DNA from: CAWCKS01 sp963763485
Lineage (GTDB): Bacteria; Pseudomonadota; Alphaproteobacteria; Rhizobiales; Xanthobacteraceae
Direction: 5' to 3'
Length of the DNA stretch: 64,000 bases
Assembly (NCBI GenBank): GCA_963763485.1
Contig: CAVXOW010000006.1
Location: forward strand, 1 to 64,000
Positions 56,852-64,000 of the stretch are shown piece by piece. Position 1 is the first letter of the stretch. Every line of letters starts with the position of its first letter. Both the position numbers and the translations under genes were made by a program. The notes under the pieces were generated by a model, which had not been told where the DNA came from, searched no databases, and saw only the letters and a list, made by a program, of their open reading frames with translations.

Positions 56852-58090
56852 GTGCCCGTGCAATCCGTCCTCGATCTGAAGCTCGATCTCGTTGGCGGCC
56901 GCTGCAGCGTCACGGCTGCGGCTGGCGACCAGAGCGTGGATATCGAAGTCGATATGCTGCCCGACAGCTTCAAGCGCAACATCTTGACGCTGCAGGAGGC
57001 GATTTTGCGCAGCGCGCCAACGCGCGCGGGCCAGGCCGCGACCCGCGAAACCGTCGCCGCAGCGAACGATCCGCTGCCCGTCACGGAGAGCCGGCTCGAT
57101 GCGCTGCGCGACGCCGTCAGCGCCGGCGCCCAGCAATCTCTGATCCAGCAGATCGGCACGCAACTGTTCGAATTTGCCTTCCAGCGCAAGGTCAGGGAGC
57201 TCTATTCGAAGTGCTACGACGCAGCAGTTCGGGATCGAACGACTGTGATGATCAAGTTGTCGACCTCCGACGCCGCGCTAGCGTCGTTGCCATGGGAAAC
57301 ATTGTTCGACGGCAAGAACCGGCACTTCGTGGCCGTGTCCGGCGTTACGCCGTTTCTGCGCTGCGTGCCGACGGCGATCCAGAGAAATGCCCGCGAAAAC
57401 CAGAGCCCGCTGCGAATTCTGGGAATGGCCGCGCGCGTCAAGACGTTGAATGGGATCCGCCTCGACGAGATCGAGGTCGATCCGGAGCAGCGTGCGATGA
57501 AAGAGGCCCTCGGCGACCTGGAAGAAAAGGGCAAGGTGCGGATGTGCTGGCTGACCTCGGCCAAGGCCAAGGACATCAACCGCGGCATCGCCCGCGGCGA
57601 CGGCGGCGCCGCCTGGAACATCTTTCACTTCATCGGCCACGGCGGCTACGACCGCGAGAGAAAGATGGGCTTCATCGTTGTCCAGGAGGACGGCGGCTCG
57701 AAGGGCAAACCGCTCTATTCCGATCAACTGAAGGACTTGCTGATCCAGCCGCAAATGCCGGCGCTCGTGGTGCTCAACTCCTGCAGTGGGGCGGCGACCG
57801 ACCCGGGCGAACTGTTCTCCAGCACGGCAGCCGACCTCATCGCGGGCGGCATCGACGCGGTCGTCGCCATGCAGTTTGAAATTTCCGACCGCATGGGCAT
57901 CCGCTTCAGCGAGGCCTTCTACACCTATCTGTCTTACGGCAAGTCGCTGCAGGAAGCGATGGCGCGCACCCGCGCGGAGTTGAAGAGCGATGGCTTCGCC
58001 GAATGGATTTCGCCGGTGCTCTACATGAGCGTGCCGGGCGGCGGAGTGTTCAGAGACGACGGCCATGCCCCGGCAGCGGCGGCGGAGTGA
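56852..58090 (+). CDS. CHAT domain caspase-like protease
   Basis: 412 residues. An N-terminal domain of about 130 residues (LDLKLDLVGGRCSVTAAAGD, helical SLIQQIGTQLFEFAFQRKVR) is followed by the CHAT domain: ASLPWETLFD, catalytic His263 in WNIFHFIGHGGYD and Cys311 in ALVVLNSCSGAATD, then GIDAVVAMQFEISDRMGIRF and YGKSLQEAMARTRAEL. It is separate from but related to the CHAT domain of the preceding gene. Starts with a GTG at 56852 behind GGAGG (50 bases after the previous gene) and ends six bases before the membrane gene. No TPR or sensor domain is visible; the N-terminal domain may do recognition. Confidence 0.88.
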   Translation: MPVQSVLDLKLDLVGGRCSVTAAAGDQSVDIEVDMLPDSFKRNILTLQEAILRSAPTRAGQAATRETVAAANDPLPVTESRLDALRDAVSAGAQQSLIQQIGTQLFEFAFQRKVRELYSKCYDAAVRDRTTVMIKLSTSDAALASLPWETLFDGKNRHFVAVSGVTPFLRCVPTAIQRNARENQSPLRILGMAARVKTLNGIRLDEIEVDPEQRAMKEALGDLEEKGKVRMCWLTSAKAKDINRGIARGDGGAAWNIFHFIGHGGYDRERKMGFIVVQEDGGSKGKPLYSDQLKDLLIQPQMPALVVLNSCSGAATDPGELFSSTAADLIAGGIDAVVAMQFEISDRMGIRFSEAFYTYLSYGKSLQEAMARTRAELKSDGFAEWISPVLYMSVPGGGVFRDDGHAPAAAAE

Positions 58091-58096
58091 GGCGCC

Positions 58097-59758
58097 ATGA
58101 CCAACGCCTCCCTGATAATTGTCGGTTTCGGATTGCTCACCGCGCTCACCGTGAGCTTCTTCGACTTCCACCGTCCGTATGGCGTGGCCGAGATACGGCA
58201 CGCCACGATGCGCGAGCGCTACTGGCTTGCGGTTGCAGGCTATGCGTCATTCGAACTCACGGCCTATGTCGTCCTGATCGGCGCGGTGGCGGCCGTGATC
58301 ATTCACCTTCGTAACTCGACGACACTGGACGCACGCGGCCGGCCCTACGCGATTGGTGCAATGATCGCCATCTTTGTTCTGAGCTGGTTGAGCCGCCTTC
58401 CGGTGTTCGCAAACGCCTGCGGCGTAATTCGCACCATGATGCAGACGCTGGTGGCGCGTTATCCTCAGGCCATGGAGACGGCGAGCGCGATCATCGCTCG
58501 CGCCCAGTTCGAGCCGGGGGCGCCGGCGCGCGAGGATCTGCGGAAGGAACTGAACCGCTACGCGCTGCCGGAACGGCTGATTGAGGCCGCTCTAAGAGCC
58601 GACAACCGGTATCTTTCAGCGGCTGTCACGCGGGTTTTGCTGGAAGTCTCGTCGTTGCGGGTGGGCTTTGCACGGACCCGTGAAGACGAACGATTTGTCG
58701 GCTTCTTCAGAGCGCGGAGCAGGACCTGCGCCAGCATCGAAGAAAATCATCACCACCTGTTGCGGCGTGTGGCACGCGCACTCTTCGTGTTCGAAGATTT
58801 GAAGGTTCCCGACGCGTCGACCGAAGAGCTCGCACTCGAATTGTCCGAGTTCCTTAGCGAAGAGTGCGACGCCTTGAAGGCGCGGTATCACAAGCTGCTT
58901 GCCGAGCTCGTCCTGTCGGCCCTCCCCACCCAGGAGGCGCGGCGACAGCTTCTGACAAGCTTCGGTTATACCGTGGAGCTGGCGACGAGCCTGCCGTTCT
59001 GGCCCGTCGTTGCGGTCTTCGCCATTTACCTGTTTTTCCCCTTTATTTTGATCTTCACCAGTAGCGGCGCGAGCAAGATGTCCATTCCCGCCACCGGTCT
59101 GATCGGCTTTGCTCAATCCTGGGCGGTCGCCATCGCCATGTTCCTGGCGGTGTTTCCCAAGGAGACCGATTTCGGGCGGCCGACACCGTTCAACCTGCCC
59201 TGGCGCTCATACCTGCTTTATGCGTCAATCGCTTTCGTCGTCGGGACGGCCATTCAGTTCGCGTCCTACAAAATGGGAAGCGTGTTCGAAATCTTCTTGT
59301 TGCCGAGCGACTATCCCGCCCGGACCAATCCGTTCAGCAGCAGCCTGCTTGCCGCGACGATCTGCATCTACTTCACTATCGGCCAGAGCATCCTGATTGA
59401 CCGGCGACTGCAGAGCGGCTCGCTCGACTATCACAAAGGCCGATTGCACGACGCGCTGTGGTTCGCCGGGCCGATGATCGTGCTGGTGATCGCACTGCAG
59501 CTCGTGTTCTATCTTATCCCGGAGATCAACGGCCGCGCGCCGCCGTTCGCGGTCTCCGAGCTGGTCCTGATGACATTCGCCTACCTGCTCGTGGTGTTCT
59601 TGATCGGCTTTTTCGTGCCTTCGACCGCGCAGGCGCATCTGGAGGCCACCAAGATCATCTTGTCGGGCCAGACCAGTGTGAAGCCGATCGCCTGGGCCTC
59701 GCGCTCGAGTGAACCCTCCCATCCACTGTCCGTCGCGAGCGGCGATGTCGGCCGCTGA
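58097..59758 (+). CDS. Polytopic membrane protein of the CHAT operon
   Basis: 553 residues, no recognised domain. Predicted helices at about 4-24, 45-70, 84-104, 303-322, 334-353, 371-390, 414-434, 455-474 and 486-508, nine in all. A soluble section at about 107-300 is charged and helical (ALELSEFLSEECDALKARYH) and would face one side of the membrane. Six bases after the CHAT gene, so it is almost certainly translated with it. Candidate roles are target of the proteases, membrane effector or anchor. The C-terminal tail (about 45 residues) is polar. Confidence 0.78.
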   Translation: MTNASLIIVGFGLLTALTVSFFDFHRPYGVAEIRHATMRERYWLAVAGYASFELTAYVVLIGAVAAVIIHLRNSTTLDARGRPYAIGAMIAIFVLSWLSRLPVFANACGVIRTMMQTLVARYPQAMETASAIIARAQFEPGAPAREDLRKELNRYALPERLIEAALRADNRYLSAAVTRVLLEVSSLRVGFARTREDERFVGFFRARSRTCASIEENHHHLLRRVARALFVFEDLKVPDASTEELALELSEFLSEECDALKARYHKLLAELVLSALPTQEARRQLLTSFGYTVELATSLPFWPVVAVFAIYLFFPFILIFTSSGASKMSIPATGLIGFAQSWAVAIAMFLAVFPKETDFGRPTPFNLPWRSYLLYASIAFVVGTAIQFASYKMGSVFEIFLLPSDYPARTNPFSSSLLAATICIYFTIGQSILIDRRLQSGSLDYHKGRLHDALWFAGPMIVLVIALQLVFYLIPEINGRAPPFAVSELVLMTFAYLLVVFLIGFFVPSTAQAHLEATKIILSGQTSVKPIAWASRSSEPSHPLSVASGDVGR

Positions 59759-59831
59759 TCCACGATCGGCGGGCCGGAGCGACAATGTGCGGCGTGCTTG
59801 CAGGTGGTGTGAATGGCTGAACGCGAGAGTT

Positions 59832-59876
59832 TGGCTGCAGCGAGAGGATTCGAACCGCTGTATTCTCGATTGAATA
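59832..59876 (-). other. Class II tRNA 3'-end-like fragment (possible attachment site)
   Basis: The minus strand reads TATTC-AATCGA-GAATA (a variable-arm-like hairpin), then T stem AGCGG, T loop TTCGAAT, CCTCT (one mismatch), seven acceptor bases CGCTGCA, G and CCA, in exact tRNA spacing. No matching 5' half (TGCAGCG) is found upstream. This is what integration into a Leu/Ser-type tRNA gene leaves at the far end of an element. It ends a 70-base gap after the CHAT operon. Confidence 0.5.
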
Positions 59877-59993
59877 ACCTGCTGTAAACGCTTCTCAATT
59901 TCTTTCGTACGCTCATGTTTTTTGCATCTACCGCAGTTAATCCCCGTTGTTGCGGCTCGATTGCAGGCCGGTGCCTGGGCCTCCCAGCTCGCG

Positions 59994-62887
59994 TCAAGAT
60001 GGGTTTTGTAGAGATCGGACCTGGCCCTTACAGACTATTGGTCGATTACCTTCCGTGAGCGCAGCGGTCCGCGCAAAGTCGAATCCCGGCGGATACTGCT
60101 CGATCGCCGTTGATCGAGGCCGTATCGCTGGCCTTGCGACGAAGGCATCAATATCCCGCGACCGCGACAACAAGAATTTCAAGAAACTAACTCCCTTGTT
60201 GCGACATGTGACATATAAACTCAGCAGGATCAGATAGTCGTCCAGACCTGCTTCAGTCATGAGGCCTGAGGTGCCTGCACGGTAACGTGCAAGATGCTTG
60301 ATTGCATTCTCAGCGACAGAATTGTTCCAGGGAACACCGTCTTCAGAAATGAAGGCGAAAAGTTTGTCCTGAAATTTAATCAAACGCTTTTGCAGCGCTT
60401 GAGCTGGCTCCGATCTGTAGGTGGCCGCAGCGAGCGCTCCGAATAATGAATGGACTTCTGTTCGATGCGTCAGTAGGTGCTTCCGCTTGAGACCATGGTC
60501 GTCAACGGAAGATACGATACGTCGCAGCAGTGATCCAAACCGCCGCGCGATCTCTTGGAGTTCTCCATCGTAAGGTGCGTCGAGAAGTGCTTCATTGATG
60601 TCTCTGATCAGGTGAATCAGGCACTTCTGCTGCCTACATTCCAATCCGTCGTACGCAGCATAGAAATCGGTGATCAGAACACCACCAAAATCGCCCAAAA
60701 GCTCTCTTAGGAATGCGCCCTCCCGATTTGGACGACGAACGAAAACAACTTCTTCGAGGTTCGCGAACACCCATACATATGACTTGCCAAACCGCAGCCT
60801 AAACTCTGTCTCATCGGCGTGCAGGATGGCACCGGTAGTCAGTTTCCTGGTCAGCTTTCGGTATACTGAGCGGTAGCGACGAGCGAATATGGATTTGAAT
60901 ACATGAATTTCTTGGCGCGGAATTGCGATGCCAAAGAATTCGTAGAGCATTTCGCCTATCGTGCCGCTACCGAGCCCTTGAGCTATGTGGAGGGAAATCG
61001 CCCAGCTCATCAGCCCATGGCGATATTTCGAGACTTGCTCGTATTGTCTAGGCCTGAACTCTGCGCCGCAGCTGACACAGCTGTACAGGGTAGCCCGATA
61101 GTCAATCACTTGCCGGCTGATAGCGCCTCCTGACAGACGAAGGTCGAACGAACGCTTGGCTCTTTTTCTGCGCCGATCTAGCGGTTCAATTCTGCTGATA
61201 TTGCCGCTTCCGCAGTTGATGCATTTGATGGCTTCAATTTCGACAGATCGTGCCCTCAAACGACGGTTTTGCTGCGAGCGCCGCGTCCTGGCCTGCTTCT
61301 TCAGTCGCTTGCTGGTCCGAACGAAAACACGGTGCCGCTGATAATCGAAGTAAGACCGATCATTCACAAACTTGTAGTCTGGATTTACGAAGCGACCAGA
61401 ACTCCACTTTCTTGGGTTCGTGAGCCTCTCTAATTCCTCGACGCGCGAAACTAGTAAGGGGTCCTCGGCATCGGTGGACAACGTAGCCACGTGGCCAGCC
61501 GACACCTCTTGTATAGTGTCAACCACCTTCCGAAGTGCGGCACAGTCATCCAAATTGTAGGCGACTTGCCCTTCCACACTTCCGCACGCGTTCTCGTCCA
61601 CCAGATACGCCATGCCATGCTCTGCGAAGCCGACGCGTCAGGTTCAGTCCAAACGCATCCCAGACGGCGGCCAATCTCCTTCAGACTATTGGAGTAAGTC
61701 GGGAAATAGAAATGGGCAAAGATGAGCGACAGCACGTTAACAACTGAACCGAGGACCTTATCTGCTCGCTCGTCGAGTCGGACTTTGACCCTCATCCGGC
61801 GAATGAATGCTTTCTCGTAATCTCCATAGCAATAGATCGTTGGACTTTGGTATCGATCTACGATTGCCAAGAATTCTTCAAAGATCTTCTCCTCCTGGTC
61901 CGGTGAGTCTGCCCAGAGAGTGTACGCAATCTCCCGATCGCGTTCCGCCACAATCATTCCGATGAGGTAGATGCAACCTTCATGAGGGTTGCCCTCCATA
62001 TCCAAGAAGATGCGTACTTCTGAGGCCGGTACTACCGGCGTGCCAAAAACGTACAGGCGTTGATCCCGTATCGCGAGCGCCTGAAGCGCATTGTATCGCC
62101 GCGCCTTCGGTTGTTGCTGTGATTTAGTCGGGCGCCTCGCCCGAAATGTGTATGCCAGTTAAGTCAGCGTAAGGACGCCTTTACGATTCAATCTTCTTAT
62201 TTCCTTATCCCTAACACCGCGCAGGAGGCTCAAGTTGCCTTCGCGAACCGCTTCCAAATGGCAACGCTGTTGAAACTCGCAGACACGGCAATGGTTGTTC
62301 AACAACAACTTAGGCTGCAACTCGCCGCGTTGCATTCGAGCGATATCGTCCAGGATCGATTTCGCTGCTCTACTTCGTCCTTGCAACTTCACCGCTGAGC
62401 TCGTCCCACCGCAACCTTGATAAATCACGCCGCGATCTGGCTCCTTTCCCTGGAGACGTGACAGCAGGGTCCCAACAGTGCTCAAAAACAATCGCTCCGG
62501 CTCGCGCACTGTTGGGCCTTCGTAGAACAACAGCGGCTCGTAATGAAAATCGCCGAGTTCAGATCGGCCATCCACCCTGCGCAATCCATCTATCCGAATA
62601 CTGAGTCCGTCGACATTCAGACTGCCATCGATGATCGCGCGATGCCCCAAGCGAAGAGCCTGAAAAGTGAGTTCGATGGAAGATGGAATTGTAGACGCGA
62701 GGGCCTCGAGCTTCCCAACAGCGCCCTTTTTCGACTCGGCTCGCAACTCGGTGAGTGCTAATTCATAGGTGCTTCGAACACCGATTTGGCTCGAGAGTTT
62801 CAGGTAAGCCTTGTAGCGACAGTAGACATAGCTGCGGAGCACGTCTGAACCGTTCGCAACAGAATGATCCGCTTCGTGCAGGCGCAT
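59994..62887 (-). pseudogene. RecB-like/RNase H-like nuclease fused to IS66-type DDE transposase, disrupted
   Basis: Restored, about 964 residues. N-terminal RecB-like domain (VLRSYVYCRYKAYLKLSSQI and Cys cluster NHCRVCEFQQRCHLEA, likely Fe-S), then a YprB-type RNase H-like exonuclease (IFLDMEGNPHEGCIYLIGM, end AYNLDDCAALRKV), then zinc ribbons (CINCGSGN, CVSCGAEF) and a DDE domain (LHADETEFRLRFGKS, VLITDFYAAYDGLE, NNSVAENAIKHLARYRAGTS). The first two resemble TM0106 family RecB-like nucleases. An in-frame TAA at 62159-62161 stands where relatives have Gln (LT-x-LAYTFRARR), and a frameshift lies near 61563-61578. GC is visibly lower than the flanks, a sign of transfer. No terminal inverted repeats were seen. 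Confidence 0.82.
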
Positions 62888-63304
62888 GACAAAGCTCTAT
62901 GCAAGCGACCATGCGAGGGGGACGTGAGTGAGGGGCAAGTTAGCGCAACCATGGCCGAAACTCTCTGATAGAGTTGCGACATCGCGCATTGCGACGAGCC
63001 GACAAATCGGCAGCCACTTCGGGTTTAACCTCGCGCTCTTACGCGCGACTGGTCGCGAACCAAATCTGAATAATTTCGCCATACCACTTCGATCTGGTCA
63101 CCACGCAGTGGCGATCGAAAACGTCTCCACGCCCAGGTCTCTTCGAAACGGGAATATCTAAAAAAGCGGGCGGAGATTTTTGCGGGTCAGTCGAAAGGAA
63201 AGCAGAGTTTCACCACGCAGAGACTCCGGCACGACGAACGAAAGCCCCGATTTGCGGGCGTTTCTGCCCATACATCTTAAGAGACTGATATTATTGAATT
63301 ATTT
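62888..63304. other. Intergenic region between the RecB/transposase gene and tRNA-Gln
   Basis: About 417 bases, AT-richer than the core. No convincing gene. Downstream of the tRNA on the minus strand an imperfect hairpin (AAACGCCCG, loop, CGGGGCTTT near 63246-63272) may end the tRNA transcript. Confidence 0.4.
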
Positions 63305-63378
63305 TGGCTGGGGAACTAGGATTCGAACCTAGACAGGCAGAGTCAGAGTCTGCAGTCCTACCGTTAGACGATTCCCCA
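63305..63378 (-). tRNA. tRNA-Gln (anticodon CUG)
   Basis: Complete cloverleaf with encoded CCA. Acceptor TGGGGAA pairs with TTCCCCA; D arm GTC...GAC around TAACGGTAG; anticodon stem GCAGA/TCTGC with loop CTCTGAC, whose middle CTG reads CAG codons; T stem CTAGG/CCTAG with TTCGAAT. Discriminator G. Length 74 with CCA. It is intact and is not the source of the fragment at 59.83 kb. Confidence 0.95.
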
Positions 63379-63740
63379 ACAGCCCAAGCTGCTTAGGAGC
63401 CGCGCTTGACGCGGAACCTGCAACGCTCCTGCCGCAAGCGCGACTGCTTCGGCTGATATAGTTCGGCCCGCCGGTCCGGTCTACCCTCAAAACGTCGGCT
63501 GATCGTCGCGGAGGCTGCGCTGAAGCCGGGCCTGGCCCGCTCCGAATCCGGCTCCCGGCGGCCTGCCCATGACAGTTAGCAAAGCCTTAATCGCGCCATT
63601 AGGCCGCACTTTTCCGCCCCACGATACCGTTTCAGACAACACCCGGCAGAGGCTTAACGGTTTGTCGAGACAGCGTCGGCAATAGTCTGGTTTGGGCAGA
63701 CGCGTGGGGCCTCTCCCGCGCCGCAAACATACAGATCGAG
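63379..63740. other. Intergenic region upstream of the HerA-like gene
   Basis: About 360 bases with no gene that I can support. It must contain the promoters of tRNA-Gln (minus) and of the gene starting at 63741 (plus). Overlapping short frames look like GC-rich shadows. Confidence 0.4.
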
Positions 63741-64000
63741 ATGCAAAATCCCTCCACCGATTTCGGCGAAGTGATCTCGGTGCGCGGCTCGCAGGCGCGA
63801 ATCGGACTGAAGCGCGCGCCGCAGCAACCGAGCCCGTCCGAAATCCGTGCCACCGTCGGACGCTTCCTCAGCATTTCCAGCGGGCAATCCTCAATCATTG
63901 CGATGGTGACGGAGGTTTCGAGCGAAGGGCTCGAGCAAAACGACGCCGACAAGTATTTTGCGATCGCTTCCGTCGACCTGCTTGGCGAAATCAACAGCGC
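63741..64000 (+). CDS. HerA-like ATPase, N-terminal part only (cut by window end)
   Basis: 86 residues visible: MQNPSTDFGEVISVRGSQAR, then SPSEIRATVGRFLSISSGQS and IIAMVTEVSSEGL. This matches the N-terminal HAS-barrel of HerA/DUF87-type ATPases, with the P-loop lying outside the window. HerA proteins are hexameric DNA translocases that pair with NurA, or with SIR2 or DUF4297 nucleases in defence systems; the partner cannot be seen here. Start at 63741 without a strong ribosome site. Confidence 0.62.
   Translation, partial: MQNPSTDFGEVISVRGSQARIGLKRAPQQPSPSEIRATVGRFLSISSGQSSIIAMVTEVSSEGLEQNDADKYFAIASVDLLGEINS

Noticed and set aside
59900..63200. Terminal inverted repeats or target duplications bounding the nuclease/transposase gene
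   Set aside because: I compared both flanks by eye and found no matching ends.
63305..63378. tRNA-Gln as the parent of the tRNA fragment at 59.83 kb
   Set aside because: They share only the universally conserved TTCGAATCC and CCA; the fragment has a long variable arm and tRNA-Gln does not.

Overview
The window reads as chromosome of an alphaproteobacterium of the Bradyrhizobium/Rhodopseudomonas group (Nitrobacteraceae). The evidence is high GC with strong GC3 bias, a guaB/rsmB/guaA neighbourhood, an assimilatory nitrate reductase operon, a radical-SAM protein that closely resembles the hopanoid C-2 methylase HpnP, several group-typical small exported proteins, and intergenic palindromes built on a CTTGA/TCAAG loop.

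Layout. 1-12.8 kb is mostly housekeeping: guaA (3' end outside the window), an RsmB-type rRNA methyltransferase, a MAPEG protein, an NADP-dependent reductase, guaB, an MFS pump, a class III alcohol dehydrogenase, rlmE and ppx/gppA. 13-28.6 kb is a catabolic block: an orphan CoxL-like molybdoenzyme, a hydrolase, a MaoC-like hotdog protein, two acyl-CoA dehydrogenases, a DUF35/thiolase pair, two tandem family-5 solute-binding proteins, a class III CoA-transferase and a FadJ-like fusion enzyme. Together these look like activation and beta-oxidation of an unidentified carboxylic acid. 28.9-37.7 kb is accessory: small ORFANs, an enolase-superfamily enzyme divergent from a TetR regulator, a nitronate monooxygenase, an SDR, a large helical-repeat protein and a universal stress protein. 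37.9-42.1 kb is a nitrate assimilation operon. It has a candidate sigma-54 promoter and a leader carrying two A1/G4 hexaloop hairpins followed by a terminator, which is the architecture of NasT-type (ANTAR) antitermination. 42.4-53.1 kb has a TAXI-type binding protein, an HAE3/MMPL exporter, hpnP, a metallo-beta-lactamase-fold enzyme and a tyrosinase/DUF2182 pair.

The most novel part is 53.4-59.8 kb. It is a tight three-gene operon: an alpha/beta-hydrolase fused to a CHAT (caspase-like) protease, a second CHAT protease, and a nine-helix membrane protein with a large soluble insertion. All the expected catalytic residues are present. It is followed by a class II tRNA 3'-end fragment (a possible attachment site) and by a lower-GC, disrupted RecB-like/RNase H-like/IS66-type transposase fusion. 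Then come an intact tRNA-Gln(CUG) and the start of a HerA-like ATPase. I infer an accessory island, possibly with defence or programmed-death functions.

A recurring oddity is single-base disruption of otherwise conserved genes. Frameshifts are seen in guaA, a solute-binding protein, nitronate monooxygenase, the RND exporter, the MBL enzyme, tyrosinase and the RecB/transposase. There is a compensating pair in a hydrolase, and in-frame stops in the SDR and the RecB/transposase. Because guaA is affected, base-calling errors are at least as likely as real decay.
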